DNA of 64,000 nucleotides from Zygnema cylindricum (taxonomy: Eukaryota; Streptophyta; Zygnematophyceae; Zygnematales; Zygnemataceae): the NCBI GenBank assembly GCA_037447655.1, contig JBBHKE010002684.1, positions 62,001 through 126,000 on the forward strand, written 5' to 3'. This document shows, piece after piece, positions 44,594-53,056 of this stretch. The stretch's first letter is position 1, and every line of letters begins with the position of its first letter. Below the pieces are notes generated by a model. It did no database searches. It saw nothing but the letters and a program-made list of their open reading frames with translations, and was not told where the DNA came from. Position numbers and translations under genes: made by a program.

Positions 44594-45308
44594 CAATTCA
44601 AACAAAATCTAGTCATACACCAAAATGGAGAAAAACATTCTCGCTTCTCTTAAAACTAGAATCCAAAACGAACTTCAAAAATCACAAAATTGTGAAATTG
44701 CTCAGTATTATCTAGTGAAAGAAAGCAAGGTCGCTTCAAGTTGTTGGAAAAAATTTGAACATGTATATGAAACTAAAATATCAAACAAATACATAGTACA
44801 CAGGGGGGGGTTTTGTGGCTTGTAATACATATTTCATAGTTTATCAATACAAGTCAACAAACGGTACTTCAACAAACAACACTACATATGTACAGCATTG
44901 GTTCACACAAATAGTTATAGAGGACTTCTTTGTAAGTTTCTTTCAAAAACAGAGGCGAAAACGAGTGACCGAAATAAATTTATGAAAATGGTGGCGTTGA
45001 TGTGTTGCAAGGACCTTCTACCATTTTCGATGGTTGACACTTCAAGTATGATTTATTTTGAATTCCATTTAGGATGGATTCAATGTATATGTCATTATGA
45101 ATTGTTTTGTTAATAAATTAATATTCTTGCGCTTCATCACTATTTTTTCATCTATAATTTATATTCGTACGCTCATTTTTATTTTTTTATTATTATTTAG
45201 TTTGTCATTGTGTTGTTTTGGTATAAACCTTATTTATTGATAATGGTTAGTAATTGTGTGATAATTGTTTTTTTATTATTTTTTTGTTCCCAGGTTTTCA
45301 AGATATAT
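44594..45308 (+). pseudogene. BED zinc finger / hAT transposase gene fragment
   Basis: ATG at 44625. The first frame gives a basic N-terminus and SSCWKKFEHVYE, typical of BED fingers. After a run of eight G the frame shifts to VACNTYFIVYQYKSTNGTS, matching the C-x2-C..Y-x-S..GTS core, with the second Cys changed to Tyr. A further frame at 44898-45113 has KFMKMVALMCCKDLLPF, the hAT motif that follows the BED finger. The end contains an intron-like acceptor (TTTTTTTGTTCCCAG at about 45281-45295). It is broken, and no hAT inverted repeats were seen. It is either a captured host or transposon segment, or an inserted and decayed element. Confidence 0.6.
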
Positions 45309-45418
45309 AATTGGGTTTTGTTATTAAGTGTGAGTTGAAAGAAAAGTAGACTAGAAAATAAAGGGAGTGTTAAAATGTGTGGACTTAAATTAAAAGTTGA
45401 CTAAGAATAAAGGGGAGT

Positions 45419-46469
45419 GTTGAAAAGAAGTAATTAATATTCACTTCTTAATTTTGACTCTAGAGTGAAGAGAGAGAGAGAGAGTCACCATGGTTGCCGC
45501 CATAGTCAAAAAGAAACAAGCAAATAAGCAATTGATTGATAGATTACAAAATGGTTGCCCTAAGCAGGATTTAAACCTAGGTCTACGAATTTCTAAATAG
45601 ACATATGCCTTAACCATTAAGGCATCAACGAAACGATACACTTATGTGGTTCGGTGATTTATTAAAGAGTTACGCAAACGTCACTTTCACTTAAACATAC
45701 CAAAATTGACAAAACGACATTTATAGTCAAACGGCCCTCGCGGACGCGAATCAATCCGTGTAAAATACATGATCATACGGACGACGTCGCCCCCGCCAAA
45801 CCCGAATGAATCTTTGGCGTCTTTCGGACATAGCGGTGCGCTATGTCACGTGGCGCCCTATCGTTGAACACCGGAAAAGATGGGAAGAGGAACGATGGCT
45901 CCCAAGCTGACAAGTGTCAACCAGAAGGCCATGTTGTAAAATGGCCGTAAAAGAAGTACAATCGGCCACTGTACCTTCTTGTACTATACACTCTTTTGAT
46001 TGGTCTAGGGTACTTTAGTAGGAAGGTGTGAGTAGGAGTTAAGGGACTTAGCGTGAATGAGGCGCCTCTCTCTAGGTGACCTTTTGTTTTTATAAGCCAT
46101 ATTTGGCCAGCCATATTTAACTGCTCAGGGGAGCAAATTTAGTGATTTTTGATTTTTTTTGCTGCGCACTCAGGGGAGTCCACGCTACTCAGGTGTGTAG
46201 TTGGTCATAGTTTTTGCTTGCCAGGGTAGCGACATTTCTAAGGGAAAGTCAAAGTGGGGAATGCTGTCCAAAACACAAGTTCGAGCTTTGCATTCTGTGG
46301 TGAAACTGAGAACACAGAAAGTCTTTTTTCACAGGGGTGAAGGTGTATACGATTTCTGACTGTCAAGGTGTTAGTCATTTGGGTTTGTATCAACTTGGAG
46401 TCGGCACTATCTAGATAAGCTTCTTTAGTTCTGCGATTTCTATGGGGAAATAAAACCCATAGAATTTCA
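45419..46469 (+). repeat. Element H 3' LTR
   Basis: TGTTGAAAAG.. to ..CCCATAGAATTTCA, 1051 bp. tRNA-like module at 45564-45630 (antisense). First leader hairpin GCACTCAGGGGAGTCC region near 46165. Confidence 0.9.
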
Positions 46470-47781
46470 TTTTTCTATAGATTTACATAACACCAGTAAA
46501 TCATCCACATAAATTGCAATGGAAATAACACCATTCTCATCCTCAAACATATAAATAGAATGGTCTGAGCTGATCTGGATAAATCCAAGGCTGGTGAGAA
46601 ACACATCTAGTTTCTTATTCCATTGCCTGGGAGCCTGTTTTAGTACATATAAGGACTTTATAAGTCTGTAGACTTTGCTCTCCTCACCTTCCTCTACAAA
46701 CCTTTCTGGTTGGCGCATGAAGATTTTTTCCTCTAGTTCACCATTGAGGAAGGCGGTCTTAATATCCATCTGGTGTATTTCCATGTCTTCCGCTGCTGCT
46801 ACACTAAGGAGAATCCATACTGATGGGAATTGCACCACAGGAGCAAAGGTCTCTTCACAATCTATCCCTTCTTTTCTAGTGAACTCCTTTGCTACCAACC
46901 AAGCCTTATATCTTTCAATGGTATTATCTGGGTTTAGTTTCAGTTTAAATACCCATTTGTACCCGATCGGTGTTCTGTTTCGAGGGCAATCCACTAGTTC
47001 CCAAGTATTTGCTTCCATGATTGATGCCATCTCATCATTTACCAAATCATCATTTCCCAAATCATCAAGTTAGGGACACCAACATAGTAAGCATTCTTCT
47101 TTTCATTACTCAGGTTAAGCCTAAACACTCTTTGGCTACCCTTATCTGCAGTGGAGTAGACTTCATCCCCATACGTAGTTGTAACGACTCCCTTTCTAGT
47201 GAAGGTATCAAACTCCTTATCATCTAATACAAAAGTAGAGACAAGATTTTTGCTTAGCTGAGGAATATAAAGTACATCTGAGAAAGTGAGTATGAAAGTT
47301 TTACCGTTTACTAAGACTTTTAGATCTACCGATCCAACTAGATCCGTAGTAACAACTCTCCCATCCCCGTACTCTCTCTCTATAGTGGGGATATTTCTTA
47401 GCTTAGTAAAGAGGTGCTTGTCACGACACATATGCATGGATGCACCTGAATCAATGATCCATCCTTTTTGTGGAGGTTCCTGAATGGCTTGAGAGCACAC
47501 TTTTGTTTTCGATGAATCTCCTTCTCCTCCAAATTCTCGTCAAGAGGAAGCTCTCCATCCTCCTGCTCAAAAGACTCATCATTCTCGGTCTCCTCTTTCA
47601 CTTGTGTGACCACAAGTGCATTCTTTTTTCCCTTGAAAGAACCTCCTCCACGGTTTTCTTGGAGCATTAGCTCCTACAGCATGGTACAATCAGCTATGTA
47701 CTGTCCGGAATTTTTCAGATATTACAAAGGCCCTTAGGAGGCCATTGTCCTCCAGTTTGATCTTTCTCTCCCTTCAAGTTG
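46470..47781 (-). pseudogene. Element Z, piece 2: gag end, protease, RT start
   Basis: Minus-strand copia sequence: gag end (ENRGGGSFKGKKNAL), protease WIIDSGASMHMC, the region up to YYVGVPNLMIW, then a direct jump to NDEMASIMEANTW of RT. About 1.2 kb covering integrase has been deleted, at a short AAATCATCATTT-type repeat near 47045. RT continues to YVDDLLVLC-KSIEK, where H is inserted. This copy has Lys at the codon that is TAG in A and C. Confidence 0.85.
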
Positions 47782-47786
47782 CCGTA

Positions 47787-47960
47787 TGAACTCTGAGACC
47801 TCCATAAGTCCCCAGAGTGGACAACTTCCAAGAAGCCTCTAGGATAACCTTGACCCCTTTGTGTTTCAGCAAAAATAACTGCCACCCTGGCAAAAAATAA
47901 CGCTGACCAACTTCACCCTTGTGAAGGCAAGACTCCCCTGAGTCGATAGCAAAAAGAATC
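47787..47960 (-). repeat. Element E 3' LTR, U5 part
   Basis: Minus strand ends CAGAGTTCA next to the duplication CCGTA (47782-47786, plus-strand reading). Leader hairpin CTTCAC-AAGG-GTGAAG is perfect here. The LTR was split at GAATC by element D and continues at 52173-53056. Confidence 0.9.
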
Positions 47961-48161
47961 TGTTGAAATTTATGTATTTTCTAGGTCTGTGTTGGAAAAA
48001 TAAATAGAGTGTTGAAAAGAGGTGACTAATAGTTCACTTCTATATTTTAGTTAGAATGTAAAGAGAGAGAGAAAGAGAGGACCAAAGGCACGCCATGGTT
48101 GCCGCATCATTTAGAAGGAGGAATGACTTAGAAAGTATTTTACTAGTTTTAGCAAAATACT

Positions 48162-48234
48162 GCCGCTGGCCGGATTTGAACCGGGGTCTGTAGGCTACTA
48201 AAATAGACCAACGCCTTATCCATTAAGCTACTTA
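48162..48234 (-). promoter_or_regulatory. Antisense tRNA-like module in LTR D (5')
   Basis: This is the best-preserved example. On the minus strand TAGCTTAATGGATAAGGC fits the A box. A GGTCT..AGACC stem follows in the anticodon position, and CCGGTTCAAATCCGG forms a T-arm with an exact B box. A-to-B spacing is about 48 bp, within the tRNA range. The acceptor stem does not pair, so a functional tRNA is unlikely. It resembles a tRNA-derived SINE head or an internal Pol III promoter. Confidence 0.7.
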
Positions 48235-48747
48235 CGAAACGATACACGTGACGGGTTTCATAAATATATAAACATTAACAAAACAGCTAATTAACAGCAG
48301 ACTAACCAAAAGGAGCAATTTCTGCATGTACGCGAATCTGAACCGTGTAAAATATGTTTTGATCGGACGGCCGGCATTATAGCCGCCACGCGAAGTGAGC
48401 TTTTTGGCGGCATACGGATATAGCGTCACGCGGTGCCACGTGGCGCCACATTATTTGATACCGGAGAAGATGGGAGGAGGAACCATGGCTTCCGATATGA
48501 CAGGTGTCACCTTGTAGACCTTGTCGTACAATGGTCGTACAATAAGTACATCGCCCATTGTACCTTCTTGTACTTTATAATGTTCCTATTGGACTAGGGT
48601 TTAATAGTAGGTAGTCGTGAGTAGGCAGACCAAGACTTAGTGATATTTAGGTACCTCTCTCTAAGAGAGCTTGTAACTATAAAGGTCATCTTTGACCAGC
48701 CATAACTTAATGCTCGGGTGAGCAAATTCACTGATTCTTTTTGCTGC

Positions 48748-48782
48748 GGACTCAGGGGAGTCTAAGCTACACAAGGGTGTAG
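48748..48782 (+). promoter_or_regulatory. Twin leader hairpins, element D
   Basis: GGACTC-AGGG-GAGTCT (48748-48763) and CTACAC-AAGG-GTGTAG (48767-48782), three bases apart. The second stem has A-T where A has G-C and E has T-A. Confidence 0.75.
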
Positions 48783-49032
48783 TCGGTCAGAGTCTTTGCG
48801 TGCCAGGGTGGCACTTATTCAGTGGGAAAGTCAAAGTGGGAAATATTGTCCAAAACACATATTGAAGCTTTGCATTTTGTGGTGGAACTGAGCACACAGA
48901 AGGTCTTCTCTTCACAGGGGTGAAGGTATATTGGAGTTCTTATTGTCAAGGGATCATTTATTTGGGTTTATATCAGCTTGGAGTCGGCACTATCTAGATT
49001 AGCTTCTTTTGGATCTGCGAATTCTGTGGGCA

Positions 49033-51066
49033 ATGGAGCCCATAGAATTTCAGGTTATGGGCCCACCATCTAGGGTGCCTATGTTCGATGGAACAGAATT
49101 CACTTATTGGGAGTTTATTATGGAGGGATTGCTTTTCGAGAAGCATTTATGGGGAATTGTTTCGGGACATGTGAGATGTCCGCCACCTGGCTTTGGAGGA
49201 GCTTACTGTGGAGAACCATCTGAGGCTGCCCAGAATATCAACCGGAGTTCAGATGCAACGAAAGGTGAAGGGAAAAATATTGTGATGGAAGGGGGAAAAG
49301 GGGAGAATGATAAAGGGACACTTATGGTGAGGGGAGCTATGCTCTTCGCCACAGCTCCACTTAGAGGGGTTATAAGTAAAACTGAAGAAAATGATAGTAA
49401 AATTTGGGAGTATAAAAACACTATAGCAAAACATCTCATACTTAGATATGTGTCTAAGTCCATAGCTATCACTCTTTTAAGTCATACTAAGTCTTCGGAA
49501 ATATGGGAAACACTAAGGCAGATTTATAAGAGTGAGACTATTCAGAGGCAGCAGTTAGTAAAACAGGAAATAGAGGCCTATGTTTATAAAGGCGGTAACA
49601 TGATAGAGTTTTGCAATGATATTGCTGCGTTATATGTGGAGCTTGCTAGTGCGGGGTATGTAGAATCTGAGGAGAGAAAGATCAATACACTACTCATGAA
49701 ACTCCCAGATGAGTATGAAAACATCATTAATCGTATGCAGGCAATGGATGGCTCCTCATGGACTTGGAGCTTTACCATGGGGATAATTCTTGTGAGGGAA
49801 AGCACTTTGGAGCTTCGTAGGGGAAGTGAGAGGGTAACTGCCTTTACAGTTGGTGGTGATTGGCGGAAGCGTGATGAGAGGGACAGTGGTGATTGGCGGA
49901 AGCGTGATGAGAGGAACAGCGGTGACGAGCGGAAGCGTGATGAGAGGAAGAAAGACGAAGGTAAACCTTATCGGAACTTTGGTGGAAAGAGAGGGAGAGG
50001 AAAAGAAAGGAGAGCTTTGAAAAAGGGTGTTTGCTTCTTTTGTAGGGAACCGGGTCATTATATAGAGGAATGCCCTTGTTTGGAAGAACTTAGAAGTTGG
50101 AATGTGGATGAGGAGGAAGAAAGAGAAGAGGATGAAGAGGATGAAGAAATTTTGGAGCTTCTTCACATCGGTAGAATGGAGAAGAGAGAGAAGTACACAG
50201 AAATTACACGGAAGCAACGATGTGCTTTTGGAGGTATAAGGGAAGTAAGAGGAAGGGAGGTACTTGAGGGAGTTAGAAATGATGAGGATGTGAAAGAGTG
50301 TAAAAAGTATGACTTAGAAATGAGAAAGTCAAATCTAGGATACATAAATGAAAAAGGGAAAAATAAAAATAATGAGGATAATTTTATAAATATTTTGGAA
50401 ATAGAAAACTGGTTGGAAAGGGAGACTTCAACGGATTTGGAGGAAAGGGGAAAAGTAAAACTAGAGGGGTTTTTAAAGGATAGGGGAGAAAAGAAATATT
50501 TAATGAAAAGTTTAGGGGAGGAGAAATACTCTTTGGGAATCATTATAGAAAGTGATAGTGGAAAGAATTCCATGGGAGAGAGTGAGGAAAATTCAGAAAA
50601 TGGGGTGAGTATCATGGATAAAAATATGAGCTCGGAAGATGTAGATTTTATGAGGAACTTAGTGGGGAATCTTGATATAACGATAAATATGGGGAGTAAT
50701 GGGTTTGACATCACTAATGAGAGTGATGGCATTTATGAAGGTGTGCCTGTAAGAGGGTTAGCATCTGGGTGTGTGTTGCAGATTGGAGATGGGGCTGGCT
50801 GTTTGAATTGCAAGAGGGAAATTGGATTTAGTGAGGATGGAAAAGTAATGAGGTGGATAAAGTATTTTCTCGGATTTATGAAAAATGGCATGCAAAATAA
50901 ATTTTGTGATGTAATTATTATTTCGGTTCATCTAACACACTTCTTTAAATACAAGGGTATTCACTTAGAGTTTAATGAGGAGAAAAGAAAGAAGAAAAGG
51001 AAAAAAAAAAGAAAAAAAAAAAAAAAAAAATTGTGTTTAGTGGGAGTTGAAAAGAAAGTAGACTAG
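49033..51066 (+). CDS. Gag plus RNase-H-like remnant polyprotein of element D
   Basis: 677 codons from an ATG in the last bases of the 5' LTR (MEPIEFQVMGPPSRV). The alternative start is the primer-site ATG at 49057. Gag ends with three basic RKRDER repeats and a zinc knuckle C-x2-C-x4-H-x4-C from residue 334. Protease, integrase and catalytic RT are absent. The C-terminal ~260 residues retain diverged traces of the RT-end and RNase H region of A (SLGEEKYSLGI, FDITNESDGIYEGVPVRGLA, FLGFMKNGMQNKFCD) without the acidic catalytic residues, and end in a Lys/Arg run. An open frame this long in a truncated element suggests selection for the fusion protein or very recent origin. Confidence 0.85.
   Translation: MEPIEFQVMGPPSRVPMFDGTEFTYWEFIMEGLLFEKHLWGIVSGHVRCPPPGFGGAYCGEPSEAAQNINRSSDATKGEGKNIVMEGGKGENDKGTLMVRGAMLFATAPLRGVISKTEENDSKIWEYKNTIAKHLILRYVSKSIAITLLSHTKSSEIWETLRQIYKSETIQRQQLVKQEIEAYVYKGGNMIEFCNDIAALYVELASAGYVESEERKINTLLMKLPDEYENIINRMQAMDGSSWTWSFTMGIILVRESTLELRRGSERVTAFTVGGDWRKRDERDSGDWRKRDERNSGDERKRDERKKDEGKPYRNFGGKRGRGKERRALKKGVCFFCREPGHYIEECPCLEELRSWNVDEEEEREEDEEDEEILELLHIGRMEKREKYTEITRKQRCAFGGIREVRGREVLEGVRNDEDVKECKKYDLEMRKSNLGYINEKGKNKNNEDNFINILEIENWLERETSTDLEERGKVKLEGFLKDRGEKKYLMKSLGEEKYSLGIIIESDSGKNSMGESEENSENGVSIMDKNMSSEDVDFMRNLVGNLDITINMGSNGFDITNESDGIYEGVPVRGLASGCVLQIGDGAGCLNCKREIGFSEDGKVMRWIKYFLGFMKNGMQNKFCDVIIISVHLTHFFKYKGIHLEFNEEKRKKKRKKKRKKKKKKLCLVGVEKKVD
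49053..49067 (+). promoter_or_regulatory. Primer binding site, element D
   Basis: GGTTATGGGCCCACC immediately after the LTR CA, within the gag codons VMGPP. Confidence 0.85.
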
Positions 51067-51079
51067 AAAATAAGGGGAG

Positions 51080-52172
51080 TGTTGAAATTTATGTATTTTC
51101 TAGGTCTGTGTTGGAAAAATAAATAGAGTGTTGAAAAGAGGTGACTAATAGTTCACTTCTATATTTTAGTTAGAATGTAAAGAGAGAGAGAAAGAGAGGA
51201 CCAAAGGCACGCCATGGTTGCCGCATCATTTAGGAGGAAGAATGACTTAGAAAGTATTTTACTAGTTTTAGCAAAATACTGCCGCTGGCCGGATTTGAAC
51301 CGGGGTCTGTAGGCTACTAAAATAGACCAACGCCTTATCCATTAAGCTACTTACGAAACGATACACGTGACGGGTTTCATAAATATATAAACATTAACAA
51401 AACAGCAATTAACAGCAGACTAACCAAAAGGAGCAATTTCTGCATGTACGCGAATCTGAACCGTGTAAAATATGTTTTGATCGGACGGCCGGCATTATAG
51501 CCGCCACGCGAAGTGAGCTTTTTGGCGGCATACGGATATAGCGTCACGCGGTGCCACGTGGCGCCACATTATTTGATACCGGAGAAGATGGGAGGAGGAA
51601 CCATGGCTTCCGATATGACAGGTCTCACCTTGTAGACCTTGTTGTACAATGGTTGTACAATAAGTACATCGCCCATTGTACCTTCTTGTACTTTATAGTG
51701 TTCCTATTGGACTAGGGTTTAATAGTAGGTAGTCGTGAGTAGGCAGACCGAGACTTAGTAATATTTAGGTACCTCTCTCTCTAAGAGAGCTTGTAACTAT
51801 AAAGGTCATCTTTGACCAGCCATAACTTAATGCTCGGGTGAGCAAATTCACTGATTCTTTTTGCTGCGGACTCAGGGGAGTCTAAGCTACACAAGGGTGT
51901 AGTCGGTCAGAGTCTTTGCGTGCCAGGGTGGCACTTATTCAGTGGGAGAGTCAAAGTGGGAAATATTGTCCAAAACACATATTGAAGCTTTGCATTTTGT
52001 GGTGGAACTGAGCACACAGAAGGTCTTCTCTTCACAGGGGTGAAGGTATATTGGAGTTCTTATTGTCAAGGGATCATTTATTTGGGTTTATATCAGCTTG
52101 GAGTCGGCACTATCTAGATTAGCTTCTTTTGGATCTGCGAATTCTGTGGGCAATGGAGCCCATAGAATTTCA
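51080..52172 (+). repeat. Element D 3' LTR
   Basis: 1093 bp starting after TAAGGGGAG and almost identical to the 5' copy. tRNA-like module antisense at 51281-51353; twin hairpins near 51868-51902. Confidence 0.95.
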
Positions 52173-53056
52173 GAATCTCTGAATTTGCTCCCCTGAGCAG
52201 GAAGTTATGGAGGGTCAAAGTTCACCTTTTGTATAGAAGCTCTTTGGGAGAGAGGGTCCTATCTTCTAATTTTTCTAAGTCCTATCTCTCTCACAGACTC
52301 TATCTACTGATATACGGAGCCAATCAAATTATAGTTCCGTACACAAAAGTACAGCCGCCGGTGTACTTTCTGTACGGACACTGTACGACATGGCCTAAAT
52401 GTCGACTGGTGGTATGTCCGGATTCGCTCCCTTAATCCTCGGAGATGCCGCGATCCAATGTCATTCCGCCACGTGTCATCCGATGTGGCGATGACCACAA
52501 ACCGCCGAAATCCTCTTTCACGATCTCGGCGTTAATTCCGGCCGTCCGATTAAATTCACATTTAATCGTAGCCGTAATAAATACATGCGTGGTATTCGTT
52601 TCACTAAAGAAATAAATGCGCGGTATTGGTTTCTTATCCGTACCGTAATCCGTACTTTTACATAACTCGATATATGTCTCCCGTAATTAGTTTCAGGTAA
52701 ATGAACTATCCTACGTTTAAATGTTTAAATAATTATGAAACCATATAGTACGTAACACTACTTCTAGAATTAACGGCTAAGGCTAACGGGTACCGGCTGT
52801 CTGCCGGCCGGTAGGTAACAGGATCAAATCCTTTGGCCCGCACATACCTTTTAGTAAATAAACCCCTAACTAATATATATTTCCCGTAAACCTCTTGATA
52901 GCCTAGGTAGCCATGGCTCTAGCTCCCTCTCCAATTTCTTAGTGACTGCGACAAGTTTGAGAGTTGGAGAGAGAAGTTAGAGGTAGACTGCCTCGGCTTC
53001 TTTCTTATTTCTATTCAGACCTACAAAATACTTTAAAAATACCATTAATTTCTACT
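52173..53056 (-). repeat. Element E 3' LTR, U3-R part
   Basis: Continues the LTR split by D. The minus-strand U3 starts AGTAGAAATTAATGG (first base changed from TGTAG) next to the GGGGAG purine tract. tRNA-like module on the plus strand at 52770-52843 (TTAACGGCTAAGGC .. GGATCAAATCC), i.e. again antisense to the element. Confidence 0.9.
52770..52843 (+). promoter_or_regulatory. Antisense tRNA-like module in LTR E (3')
   Basis: Plus-strand TTAACGGCTAAGGCTAACGG (A-box region), a GGCTGTCTGCC / CCGGCCGG stem region, and AGGATCAAATCCTT with a self-complementary B-box arm. The element is on the minus strand, so the module is antisense as in A, B, D and H. The 5' LTR copy is at about 57830-57905. 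Confidence 0.55.

Larger units (their letters stand above)
41038..46469 (+). mobile_element. Non-autonomous copia-type element H, inserted in Z RT
   Basis: Outer LTRs are 41038-42079 and 45419-46469, flanked by ATTTT (41033-41037) and TTTTT (46470-46474), a five-base duplication with one mismatch. The internal part has a degenerate gag plus a remnant tail like that of element D. An extra partial LTR (44098-44593) and a BED/hAT transposase fragment (44594-45308) follow, and then a second copy of the 3' internal end. RT, integrase and protease are absent. Confidence 0.85.
47961..49052 (+). repeat. Element D 5' LTR
   Basis: 1092 bp, TGTTGAAATTTATG.. to ..CATAGAATTTCA. tRNA-like module at 48162-48234, CCACGTGGCGCCAC near 48437, TATA-like AACTATAAAGG near 48676, twin hairpins 48748-48782. 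An ATG at 49033 opens the gag frame inside the LTR. Confidence 0.95.
47961..52172 (+). mobile_element. Non-autonomous copia-type element D, intact (4.2 kb)
   Basis: Two near-identical ~1.09-kb LTRs (about 10 substitutions by eye) bound a 2.03-kb internal region with a single long ORF. A perfect five-base duplication GAATC flanks it (47956-47960, 52173-52177). Primer site and purine tract are intact, but protease, integrase and RT are missing, so it must move using enzymes from another element. The youngest insertions in the window are D and A. Confidence 0.95.

Noticed and set aside
48162-48234. Genuine tRNA gene
   Set aside because: A and B boxes and T-arm are good, but the acceptor stem does not pair and the anticodon loop would be about 15 nt. 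It is called a tRNA-like module instead.
52173-53056. 5' LTR of element Z
   Set aside because: It joins E's purine tract on one side, and the CCGTA duplication after 47787 shows the LTR ends inside Z gag, so it is E's 3' LTR.
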